A stretch of 64,000 nucleotides of DNA from Pseudomonas sp. AFG_SD02_1510_Pfu_092 (lineage in GTDB: Bacteria; Pseudomonadota; Gammaproteobacteria; Pseudomonadales; Pseudomonadaceae): the NCBI RefSeq assembly GCF_003331055.1, contig NZ_PUQD01000016.1, positions 16,007 to 80,006 on the forward strand. Direction: 5' to 3'. Both the position numbers and the translations under genes were made by a program. Below are positions 47,054 through 54,677 of the stretch, piece after piece. Each line of letters begins with the position of its first letter. Within the stretch, counting starts at the first letter, position 1. The notes under the pieces were generated by a model. That model searched no databases and was not told the origin of the DNA. It saw only the letters and a list, made by a program, of their open reading frames with translations.

Positions 47054-47793
47054 TGGACGTGCTCAGCCTGATCGGCCTGATCCTGGCCTTCGTCGCCATC
47101 GTCGGTGGCAACTTTCTCGAAGGCGGCCATGTCGGCGCGCTGATCAACGGCCCGGCGGCCCTGATCGTGCTGGGCGGCACCCTGGCGGCGGCCTTGCTGC
47201 AGGCGCCGCTGTCGTCGTTCAAGCGTGCCTTGCAGATTCTGCGCTGGATCCTGTTCCCGCCCCGGGTTGACCTGGCGGGTGGTATCGACCGCGTGGTCAA
47301 CTGGAGCCTGACCGCGCGCAAGGAAGGCCTGCTGGGCCTGGAAGGGGTGGCCGACAGCGAGCCCGACCCGTATGCGCGCAAAGGCCTGCAACTGCTGGTG
47401 GATGGCGCCGAGCCGGAGGCCATCCGCAGCATCCTCGAAGTCGATTTCCTGACCCAGGAAAGCCGCGATATCCAGGCCGCCAAGGTGTTCGAGAGCATGG
47501 GCGGCTATGCGCCGACCATCGGCATCATCGGTGCGGTGATGGGCCTGATTCATGTGATGGGCAACCTGGCCGACCCGTCGCAGCTGGGCAACGGCATCGC
47601 CGTGGCCTTCGTTGCCACCATCTACGGGGTGGCCAGCGCCAACCTGGTGCTGCTGCCGGTCGCCAACAAGCTCAAGGCCATCGTCATGCGCCAGTCGCGC
47701 TACCGCGAGATGCTGCTTGAAGGCCTGTTGTCGATTGCCGAGGGCGAGAACCCACGCTCGATCGAGTTGAAGCTGCAAGGCTTCATGGAGTAA
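47053..47793 (+). CDS. motC: Flagellar stator protein MotC (MotA family)
   Basis: A 246-residue four-helix inner-membrane protein of the MotA family; with MotD it forms the second Pseudomonas stator. Membrane helices are visible at LIGLILAFVAIVGGNFL, the PAALIVLGGTLAAALL region, PTIGIIGAVMGLIHVM and VAFVATIYGVASANLVLL. The cytoplasmic loop contains the charged residues that meet FliG. The start ATG shares a base with the cheB stop, and motD follows after 3 bases. Confidence 0.95.
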   Translation: MDVLSLIGLILAFVAIVGGNFLEGGHVGALINGPAALIVLGGTLAAALLQAPLSSFKRALQILRWILFPPRVDLAGGIDRVVNWSLTARKEGLLGLEGVADSEPDPYARKGLQLLVDGAEPEAIRSILEVDFLTQESRDIQAAKVFESMGGYAPTIGIIGAVMGLIHVMGNLADPSQLGNGIAVAFVATIYGVASANLVLLPVANKLKAIVMRQSRYREMLLEGLLSIAEGENPRSIELKLQGFME

Positions 47794-47796
47794 CCC

Positions 47797-48654
47797 ATGC
47801 GTCGCCGTCGTCATGCCGAGGAACACGAAAACCACGAACGCTGGCTGGTGTCGTACGCCGACTTCATTACCTTGCTGTTCGCCTTTTTCGTGGTGATGTA
47901 CTCGATTTCCTCGATCAACGAGGGCAAGTACAAGGTCATTTCGCAGGCCTTGCTCGGGGTGTTCAACGACCCTGAGCGCAGCATGAAGCCGATCCCCATC
48001 GGCGACGAGCGGCCGTTGAGCGTGCGCCCGGCCGAGCCGCTGGTGAAGGACAGCGAGCAGACCGAGGCGGGCCTGGCCGCGAGCGTTGCCGACCCACTGA
48101 AGACCATCAGCGACGATGTGCAGGCTGCCTTTGGCGACCTGATCAGCAGCGACCAGATGACCGTGCGCGGCAACGAGCTGTGGATCGAGATCGAGCTCAA
48201 CTCCTCGCTGCTGTTCGGCAGCGGCGATGCCATGCCCAGCGACAAGGCGTTCGCCATCATCGAAAAGGTCGCCGGCATTCTCAAGCCGTTCGCCAACCCG
48301 GTGCATGTCGAGGGCTTCACCGACAACCTGCCGATCCGCACGGCGCAGTACCCGACCAACTGGGAGCTGTCTTCGGCGCGCGCGGCGAGCATCGTGCGCC
48401 TGCTGGCCATGGAAGGGGTGAACCCGGCACGCATGGCCTCGGTGGGCTACGGCGAGTACCAGCCGGTGGCCAGCAACGACAGCGCCGAAGGGCGCGCCCG
48501 CAACCGCCGGGTGGTGCTGGTGATATCCCGTAACCTGGAAGTACGCCGCAGCCTGACCGGCTCGGGCAGCGCCAACGCCACGCCGGATGCTGCGTTGCGC
48601 CGGGCTGGCACACAAAGTGCACCGGCAACGCCAGCGACGGTGGCAGGGCAGTAA
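47797..48654 (+). CDS. motD: Flagellar stator protein MotD (MotB family)
   Basis: A 285-residue protein with one N-terminal membrane helix carrying the proton-binding D22 (WLVSYADFITLLFAFFVVM) and a C-terminal OmpA-like peptidoglycan-binding domain (about 160-255). That domain has VEGFTDNLPI, the NWELSSARAASIVRLL helix and AEGRARNRRVVLVI. It anchors the MotC/MotD stator to the cell wall. The last 30 residues are Ala/Thr-rich and probably disordered. Confidence 0.95.
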   Translation: MRRRRHAEEHENHERWLVSYADFITLLFAFFVVMYSISSINEGKYKVISQALLGVFNDPERSMKPIPIGDERPLSVRPAEPLVKDSEQTEAGLAASVADPLKTISDDVQAAFGDLISSDQMTVRGNELWIEIELNSSLLFGSGDAMPSDKAFAIIEKVAGILKPFANPVHVEGFTDNLPIRTAQYPTNWELSSARAASIVRLLAMEGVNPARMASVGYGEYQPVASNDSAEGRARNRRVVLVISRNLEVRRSLTGSGSANATPDAALRRAGTQSAPATPATVAGQ

Positions 48655-48701
48655 CTCGTCAATTCTCTGTCACCGGAAACAGGTTCGCAAAGTTGCCACC
48701 G

Positions 48702-48794
48702 ACCCTGTGGGAGCGGGTTCACCCGCGAAGAAAGCGACTCGGTACATGGCACCGGCTTTGCCGGTGTTCGCGGGTAAACCCGCTCCCACAGGGA
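48702..48794. repeat. REP pair between motD and parC
   Basis: A minus-orientation copy (48702-48732) and a plus-orientation copy (48762-48794), separated by a spacer containing the stem ACCGGC..GCCGGT. The spacer overlaps a strong sigma54-like motif. Confidence 0.9.
48746..48762 (+). promoter_or_regulatory. Sigma54-like motif in the REP spacer upstream of parC
   Basis: ATGGCACCGGCTTTGCC fits the consensus TGGCAC...TTGC with GG-N10-GC spacing. Because the same stem accompanies other REP pairs here (with a broken -12 half), it could be either a real promoter or a REP by-product. A start near 48773 lies about 99 bases before parC. Confidence 0.45.
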
Positions 48795-48871
48795 TCGGGC
48801 GAGTTTTGAGTTTTGCGCAAGACAGTTGCCCCGGCAGTGTCGCTGCCTAATCAATAGATAGAGTTTGCTTG

Positions 48872-49660
48872 ATGAGAGTCTGGGCAGTAGCCAATCAAAA
48901 AGGTGGCGTCGGCAAGACCACCACCACCATCGCCCTGGCCGGCCTGCTGGCCGAGGCCGGCAAGCGTGTGGTCGTCGTCGACCTCGACCCGCACGGCTCG
49001 ATGACCAGCTATTTCGGCCATAACCCGGATGCCCTGGAGCACAGCTGCTACGACCTGTTCCTGCACAAGGGCGCGGTACCGGAGGGGCTGCCGGGGCAAC
49101 TGCTGCTGCCGACCAGCGACGAACGCATCTCGCTGTTGCCCTCGAGCACCGCACTGGCCGTGCTGGAGCGCCAGTCGCCGGGGCAGAACGGCCTGGGCCT
49201 GGTGATCGCCAAGAGTCTGGCGCAGCTGTGGCAGGATTTCGACTTTGCCCTGATCGACAGCCCGCCGTTGCTCGGGGTGCTGATGGTCAACGCGCTGGCC
49301 GCCAGCCAGCAGCTGGTGGTTCCGGTGCAAACCGAGTTTCTCGCGGTCAAGGGCCTGGAACGCATGGTCGGGACCTTGGCCATGATCAACCGCTCGCGCA
49401 AGCAGGCGCTGCCGTACCAGATCGTGCCGACCCTGTTCGACCGCCGTACCCAGGCCTCGCTGGGCACGCTCAAGCTGCTGCGTGACACTTACGGGCAGAA
49501 CGTGTGGCAAGGCTACATCCCGGTGGACACGCGCCTGCGCGATGCCAGCCGCAAGGGCGTCACGCCCTCGCAATTCGACAGCAAGAGCCGCGGCCTGATT
49601 GCCTATCGGGCGCTGCTCAAGCACATGCTGACCTACAGAACTGCAGCGCAGGTGGCCTGA
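48872..49660 (+). CDS. parC: ParC: ParA-like ATPase for polar chemotaxis array
   Basis: A 262-residue ParA/MinD-family ATPase, unrelated to topoisomerase IV ParC. It has a deviant Walker A WAVANQKGGVGKTTTTIALA, VVVDLDPHGSMTSYFG and ALIDSPPLLGVLMVNALA. In Vibrio and pseudomonads the parC-parP pair lies in the chemotaxis operon and recruits and segregates polar receptor arrays. ATG 48872 was chosen; a TTG directly before it is in frame. Its stop shares a base with the parP ATG. Confidence 0.88.
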   Translation: MRVWAVANQKGGVGKTTTTIALAGLLAEAGKRVVVVDLDPHGSMTSYFGHNPDALEHSCYDLFLHKGAVPEGLPGQLLLPTSDERISLLPSSTALAVLERQSPGQNGLGLVIAKSLAQLWQDFDFALIDSPPLLGVLMVNALAASQQLVVPVQTEFLAVKGLERMVGTLAMINRSRKQALPYQIVPTLFDRRTQASLGTLKLLRDTYGQNVWQGYIPVDTRLRDASRKGVTPSQFDSKSRGLIAYRALLKHMLTYRTAAQVA

Positions 49661-50568
49661 TGACCCAGACCCGGCAAACCAGCACCCGGCCGCAGATGGC
49701 CCTGCAATCGTACCTCGACGGCCTGCTGCAGGAGGCGACCGAGGTCCAAGAGCTGATCGAGAAACCGACAGCCGAGGCAGCGACCGCGGCCGACGAATTC
49801 GCCCAGGCAGTGCGCGAAGAGCAGACCCGTGATGCCCGGCAGCAGGCCAGGCCTGCACCCGCCGAAGCGCTCGCCAGCCCCGCACCGCGGCCGTTCGCCG
49901 AGCCGAAGCTGGCGGTGCTGCCCAGCGTGATCCCGGTGGAAGCCCCAGTGGTGACGGTGGTCGAGCGCGAGGTGGTGGCCGAGGCCAGCATCCCGGTGCT
50001 GGTCGAAGCGCAAACCGTGGTACCGGCTGTGCCGCTGGTGGATGTGCACCTGGCTGCGCCCATGGCGCCCGTGCCCCCGGCCACGGTCGATGGCCGCCCG
50101 GCGTGGGCCGCCGAGCCGTTCGAATGCCTGCTGTTCGATGTGGCCGGCCTGACCCTGGCGGTGCCGCTGGTGTGCCTGGGCTCGATCTACACCCTGGCCG
50201 GCCAGGAGCTGACGCCGTTGTTCGGCCAGCCCGACTGGTTCCTCGGCATCCTGACCTGCCAGGCCGGCAACCTGAAGGTGCTGGACACCGCGCGTTGGGT
50301 GATGCCCGACCGCTACCGCGATGATTTTCGCCAAGGCCTGCAGTATGTGATTTCCGTGCAGGGCTACGAATGGGGGCTGGCCGTGCATCAGGTCAGCCGC
50401 TCGCTGCGCCTGGACCCGTCCGAGATCAAGTGGCGCAGCCAGCGTGGTCAGCGCCCATGGCTGGCCGGCACGGTAATTGAACACATGTGTGCGCTGCTCG
50501 ACGTCGCCGCCCTGGCCGAGCTGATCGCCAGTGGCGCGGTCAAGCAGATGCACGCCCAACAGAAATGA
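49660..50568 (+). CDS. parP: ParP: CheW-domain array-positioning protein
   Basis: A 302-residue protein with a proline/alanine/valine-rich N-terminal half (residues 1 to about 145) and a C-terminal CheW-like domain (about 150-295; FECLLFDVAGLTLAVPLVCLG). In Vibrio, ParP uses this domain to bind CheA and array components and its N-terminal region to bind ParC. The overlap with parC (TGATG) and the following cheW gene fit that role. An annotation as a second CheW would be structurally correct but less specific. Confidence 0.85.
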   Translation: MTQTRQTSTRPQMALQSYLDGLLQEATEVQELIEKPTAEAATAADEFAQAVREEQTRDARQQARPAPAEALASPAPRPFAEPKLAVLPSVIPVEAPVVTVVEREVVAEASIPVLVEAQTVVPAVPLVDVHLAAPMAPVPPATVDGRPAWAAEPFECLLFDVAGLTLAVPLVCLGSIYTLAGQELTPLFGQPDWFLGILTCQAGNLKVLDTARWVMPDRYRDDFRQGLQYVISVQGYEWGLAVHQVSRSLRLDPSEIKWRSQRGQRPWLAGTVIEHMCALLDVAALAELIASGAVKQMHAQQK

Positions 50569-50609
50569 CACCGAACACACCGCCGATGGCGGATTTTGAG
50601 GGTAGGGGA

Positions 50610-51089
50610 ATGAAAAAGTCGTCTGCACAAGGTTCCGAAGATCCGATCCTGCAGTGGGTAACCTTCCGTCTGGACAATGAGTCCTACGGCATCAATGTGA
50701 TGCAGGTACAGGAAGTATTGCGCTATACCGAGATCGCCCCGGTGCCGGGCGCGCCAAGCTACGTGCTGGGTATCATCAACCTGCGCGGCAACGTGGTGAC
50801 CGTGATCGACACCCGTCAGCGCTTTGGCCTGATGCCGACCGAGGTCACCGACAACACCCGTATCGTCATCATCGAGGCCGACAAGCAAGTGGTCGGCATC
50901 CTGGTCGACAGCGTGGCCGAGGTGGTGTACCTGCGCCAGTCCGAGATCGAGACCGCGCCGAACGTGGGTAACGAAGAATCGGCCAAGTTCATTCAGGGCG
51001 TGTGCAACAAGAATGGCGAACTGCTGATCCTGGTCGAACTGGACAAGATGATGACCGAGGAAGAGTGGTCCGAGCTGGAGAATATCTGA
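50610..51089 (+). CDS. cheW: Chemotaxis coupling protein CheW
   Basis: A 159-residue adaptor linking receptors to CheA. ATG 50610 follows GAGGGTAGGGGA and removes an unlikely N-terminal extension. CheW motifs are WVTFRLDNESYGINVMQVQE, GIINLRGNVVTVIDTRQRF and IIEADKQVVGILVDSV. Length is normal. Confidence 0.96.
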   Translation: MKKSSAQGSEDPILQWVTFRLDNESYGINVMQVQEVLRYTEIAPVPGAPSYVLGIINLRGNVVTVIDTRQRFGLMPTEVTDNTRIVIIEADKQVVGILVDSVAEVVYLRQSEIETAPNVGNEESAKFIQGVCNKNGELLILVELDKMMTEEEWSELENI

Positions 51090-51090
51090 G

Positions 51091-51486
51091 TTGATCCTAG
51101 AGGTTGCTGTCATCTTCCTGGCGCTGGTCTGGGCTGTGAGCCTGTGGTTCTTCCTCAACTACAGCAAGCGCCAGCGTGAGCTGGCCGCGCAGCAGGCCGT
51201 GGGTGATGCGCTGCGTGACCAGCGCATCAAGGACCTGGCCAAGCGCCTGGACGACTACCAGAACGGTACCGTGCGCATGGGCGAGGCGCTGCACGGCTTG
51301 AGCGTGGTGGTGGCGCCGCTGCCGGACCGGATCCAGCAGCTGGAGCAGCGCGACCCCGACAATGTCACCTTCACCCAGGCCGCCAAGCTGGTGGGCATGG
51401 GCGCCAGCGTGGCCGAGCTCACCGAAAGCTGCGGCCTGACCCAGGCCGAGGCCGAGCTGATGAGCAAGCTGCACCGCAACGGCTGA
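51091..51486 (+). CDS. DUF2802 family membrane-anchored protein
   Basis: A 131-residue protein with a probable TTG start one base after the cheW stop. There is an N-terminal membrane helix (EVAVIFLALVWAVSLWFFL), then a coiled region (about 22-85) and a C-terminal helix-turn-helix-like end (AKLVGMGASVAELTESCGLT) that resembles DUF2802. The gene is conserved behind cheW in pseudomonads; its function is unknown. It converges with the toxin-like gene, with only 26 bases between stops. Confidence 0.8.
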   Translation: MILEVAVIFLALVWAVSLWFFLNYSKRQRELAAQQAVGDALRDQRIKDLAKRLDDYQNGTVRMGEALHGLSVVVAPLPDRIQQLEQRDPDNVTFTQAAKLVGMGASVAELTESCGLTQAEAELMSKLHRNG

Positions 51487-51512
51487 TCAACAGCAGCGCC
51501 GGCCGCGGCCAC

Positions 51513-54266
51513 TCAGCTCCTGCTCCAGGAATGGTTGCCGCCGACCTTGGCGAAGCGGTTGAGCGGCAACAGTTCATCCATCGCCTGCTGGCTGGCTGGC
51601 AGGTCGATGAACGCAAACTCGTTGATGCGCGGCATGCCGTACAGGTTGATGACATGACGCAGGGTGCGTAGCCCCGGCAGATGGCGGTCAACCACATCGC
51701 TGAGCATGGCCGGGCCCGTGAGCCGGCTGAGGCGGTGGGCATAGCGGTAGAAATTCGCCGGGTCGTCGGCCAGGCTGGGCTTGCTGTCATAGAAGTCCGG
51801 GTTGGTCTGGAAGCGCGCGTGCATTTCCTCGGAGATGGCGTCCAGCGTCGGGTTGCCGGCGTGGCTGCCGATCAGGCTGGTGTTGTACAGGCAGTTCATG
51901 CCCAGCTTTTCGTTGGACATGGGCGGTGCCAGCAACAGGCCATCGGGCGTGGTCCGCAATTCCACCTGATCGATCGCTTCGCCAGGGCTGCCGGCCGGCT
52001 GCCCGTCGATGACCTGCGGGTACTCCCCGGGCGCCAGCAGGGTGTCGTCCACATCCATGTACAAGCCGCCCTCGTGGTGCAGCATCCGGTAGCGCAGCAC
52101 ATCGGATGCCGACGCGTAGTTGCTGGCGACCCCGCCATTGCCGTCCAGCGCGGCGTCGTACTGAGCGTAGTATTTGCTCTGGCGAAATGCCCGGAAAAAG
52201 GCTTGCTCTTCCAGCGGCAGTACCTGCAGGCCCGGCGCGTGCCGGGCCAGCAGGCGCAGGTTCTCGGCATAGGCTTCGGGCGCGGCGCTGGAAAGGAACA
52301 GGCGCAGGCTGTATTCGCTGCCCTTGAGGCGTGCCGCGTTCTGCCCCAGGTTGGCCAGCAACGCTGGGCTCAGTACTCGGTCGCCCACCCACAGGCAGGC
52401 AATCTTTTTGGGGATCGGGTAGCTGTCGGCTGCCAATGTCGGCAGCTCCACCGGCAGCGTGAGGTCGATACCCAATGCGCGCAGGCTGCGCGTGCGCATG
52501 GCGTTGCTGACAGGACGCGAGGAGGGTACGGGGAGCAGGTTCATGCTGCCTGGAGTGGCCACGTAGCCAACCGGATCGACTTCGTTCAGGTCCTGTTCGC
52601 GGATGAAGGCGTCGCGCTCCATGTCATACACCACGCGCTCGCTGTAAGTGTCGATTTGCGCCTCCAGCAAGTCGAAACCGCCGTTGTAGCGCGGCACGCG
52701 TATCACCGAGCCGGCGATGGCCGGGTCACCTTCGGGCAAGGGCATGATCGCGTCTGGAATGTGGAAGTAACGGGCACCTTCCGGCGACGGTAAATGCGGC
52801 GGCGAGAGCGGGCTCAGCGGGTAGCCGATCTGCTCGTTCAGGCGCACGGGCGGTACGAAGCCATCGTTCTTGAACACGAACAAGGCCTTTGCCCGGTTGG
52901 CACCGGCCAGTGCCAGCGGCGCTGCGTTGAACAGGCCCCAGGCGATAGTGCCAACGCCCTCCTGCTTTGCTTGCAAGGTCTTGCCGTTGATCGCCTGGTC
53001 CAGCCCCAGGCCGAGTTGCGCGATACCGCCCACCGCCAGCAGCGGTGCAAGCCCTGGCACCACCAGGCACAGCGGTGCCAGCAGGTTGAGCGTGGTGGTC
53101 AGGTAGCCGAGCCAGCGTGCCTTGGTCACCTGGCTGTCGCGGGTAATCAGGAAGTCCGCGTCATCGTAGCAGCGTTGGCGCTGGCGGTCGGCCAGGGCCT
53201 GGAACAGGTCACCGTCGATCTCGGGGCTGTACTTGTCGGGCCGGTAGTTGACGTAGGTGCGCGGGGGCCAGGTGCCGTCGTCGTTGAAGAAGCCGTGTTC
53301 GGGCGGCAAGCGATGGTTGTTCGGGTAGGCGCCCAGGCCCTCCAGGGCAGTGTCCAGGCCACTGAAGTCGAGGCCTTGCGGGCGGTCGGCGAGGCGAAAG
53401 TGATGCTTCAGCGCCTGGCGTCGGGCGGGGTCTTTGCACTGCTGGCCGACCCAGTCCTTCAGCTGATCTTCGCTGGCGAATTCCAGCAGCGGCGAGCTGT
53501 TGCCGGGCACGTACAGCACGCTCAGCCCGCTGGCAGCGTCGCTCAGGCAAAGGATGTCGGTGGCGGCGTAGCCATAGATATTCAAGGAGCGCTTGCGCAG
53601 CGTGGCGCCAGCGGGCAACAGCCCTGCGGCTTGCCAGACGAGTTTTCTGGCCGCTTCACCGAGGCGGCCTTGGCTGACCTGCTGGTTGCAGGCAGCGATG
53701 AAATTGAGTTTGCAGGCCAGCCGGTGGTCTGGCAGGTGCTCGCCCCAGTAGCGGTCCAGCTGGGCCTTGAAGGGCGCGTGGAAGTCCAGGTCTTCGACGA
53801 AGCGTTGAAAGGCCTCGGCGGCGATCGGCAAATGGGTCGAGGCGTCATAGCGCTGCGGCGTGGTGCGGCGGAACAGCCCGTTGAACACCTCGTAAGCGGC
53901 GCCGTAAGCGTTGAAGCCAGGCGCTGGCAGGGTCTCGACCAGGCGCAGCGGGAGGCCGGGCAGGGTGCCGGCCCACGGGGCGCCGAACAAGCCGCCGAAC
54001 AGGTCGTTGTTGGATTCGCCCTGCCAGTTGCCCAGTAATGCCTGGGTCAGGCTGACGGACTGGCTGACCGAAGCCAGGTAGCGGGCCGGGCCGTCGGGGC
54101 GGTAGTGCAGGGTCACCACGTCGATCTGCTCGGGGTCGAGATCGAAGCCCTGCTGCGCCAGCCATTGCCGGATCGCCCGGTTGGCTTCGCGGTCGGGGCG
54201 GGGCACATGGCTGAGGTGTTCGCGGACGTAGCGCACGCCGGCGGCGTTGATCAGGCTGGAGGACAT
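51513..54266 (-). CDS. Putative large toxin with C-terminal TcdA/TcdB-like glucosyltransferase domain
   Basis: A 917-residue protein. ATG 54266 was preferred because AAGGTG lies eight bases upstream; ATG 54299 lacks a site. Residues about 617-917 match the clostridial-toxin type GT-A fold: PIPKKIACLWVGD start, then the segment YASASDVLRYRMLHHEGG, the metal-binding DXD D738-V-D740 in GLYMDVDDTL, and a final NHSW (W914) like the catalytic tryptophan loop. Residues 1 to about 600 resemble the N-terminal region of large Pseudomonas effector-like toxins (DUF6543 type) and include a hydrophobic hairpin around 388-425 (LLAPLCLVVPGLAPLLAVGG). No Sec signal is visible. It lies 69 bases downstream of the stand-alone flhB-like gene on the same strand. 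The target, toxicity and route of export are not known. Confidence 0.72.
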   Translation of the reverse strand: MSSSLINAAGVRYVREHLSHVPRPDREANRAIRQWLAQQGFDLDPEQIDVVTLHYRPDGPARYLASVSQSVSLTQALLGNWQGESNNDLFGGLFGAPWAGTLPGLPLRLVETLPAPGFNAYGAAYEVFNGLFRRTTPQRYDASTHLPIAAEAFQRFVEDLDFHAPFKAQLDRYWGEHLPDHRLACKLNFIAACNQQVSQGRLGEAARKLVWQAAGLLPAGATLRKRSLNIYGYAATDILCLSDAASGLSVLYVPGNSSPLLEFASEDQLKDWVGQQCKDPARRQALKHHFRLADRPQGLDFSGLDTALEGLGAYPNNHRLPPEHGFFNDDGTWPPRTYVNYRPDKYSPEIDGDLFQALADRQRQRCYDDADFLITRDSQVTKARWLGYLTTTLNLLAPLCLVVPGLAPLLAVGGIAQLGLGLDQAINGKTLQAKQEGVGTIAWGLFNAAPLALAGANRAKALFVFKNDGFVPPVRLNEQIGYPLSPLSPPHLPSPEGARYFHIPDAIMPLPEGDPAIAGSVIRVPRYNGGFDLLEAQIDTYSERVVYDMERDAFIREQDLNEVDPVGYVATPGSMNLLPVPSSRPVSNAMRTRSLRALGIDLTLPVELPTLAADSYPIPKKIACLWVGDRVLSPALLANLGQNAARLKGSEYSLRLFLSSAAPEAYAENLRLLARHAPGLQVLPLEEQAFFRAFRQSKYYAQYDAALDGNGGVASNYASASDVLRYRMLHHEGGLYMDVDDTLLAPGEYPQVIDGQPAGSPGEAIDQVELRTTPDGLLLAPPMSNEKLGMNCLYNTSLIGSHAGNPTLDAISEEMHARFQTNPDFYDSKPSLADDPANFYRYAHRLSRLTGPAMLSDVVDRHLPGLRTLRHVINLYGMPRINEFAFIDLPASQQAMDELLPLNRFAKVGGNHSWSRS

Positions 54267-54335
54267 ATCGTTCACCTTGCTGGTTGGAAGGGCCGGCAAG
54301 ACTGAACGTGTGCGGCTGACGAAGGTGGTAGATAA

Positions 54336-54677
54336 CTATCGTTGGTCGCCCGGCGGCAGCAACGCGGTTACCGGGGTGATGTCCCGTGGCTCGGCGGGCT
54401 GGTCGTTGAAACCGGCGGGCACCTTGCCGCGCAGTTGCCAGGCGAAGGCGATGATTTCGGCGATGGTCAGGTACAGCGCCTCGGGAATCTGCTCGCCCAG
54501 CTCCAGGCGCGCCAGCAGGCGCACCAGCTCGGCGTTTTCGTAGATCGGCACCTCGTGCTCGCGGGCCAGGGCCAGGATGGCCTCGGCCAGCGCATCGTCG
54601 CCCTTGGCGCTGAGGGTGGGGGCCTGCTGGCCGTCATAGCTCAGGGCGATGGCCTGGCGGGTGTGCTTCTGGCTCAT
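54336..54677 (-). CDS. Stand-alone FlhB C-terminal domain protein (FlhX/FhlB-like)
   Basis: A 113-residue protein corresponding only to the small C-terminal cytoplasmic domain of FlhB (PTLSAKGDDALAEAILALA, VPIYENAELVRLLARLELG). It lacks the four membrane helices and the NPTH autocleavage motif. In other bacteria such proteins can partly replace the cleaved FlhB fragment. The ATG overlaps the upstream fliK-like stop (ATGA), so the two are coupled and probably work together on export switching. Confidence 0.85.
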   Translation of the reverse strand: MSQKHTRQAIALSYDGQQAPTLSAKGDDALAEAILALAREHEVPIYENAELVRLLARLELGEQIPEALYLTIAEIIAFAWQLRGKVPAGFNDQPAEPRDITPVTALLPPGDQR

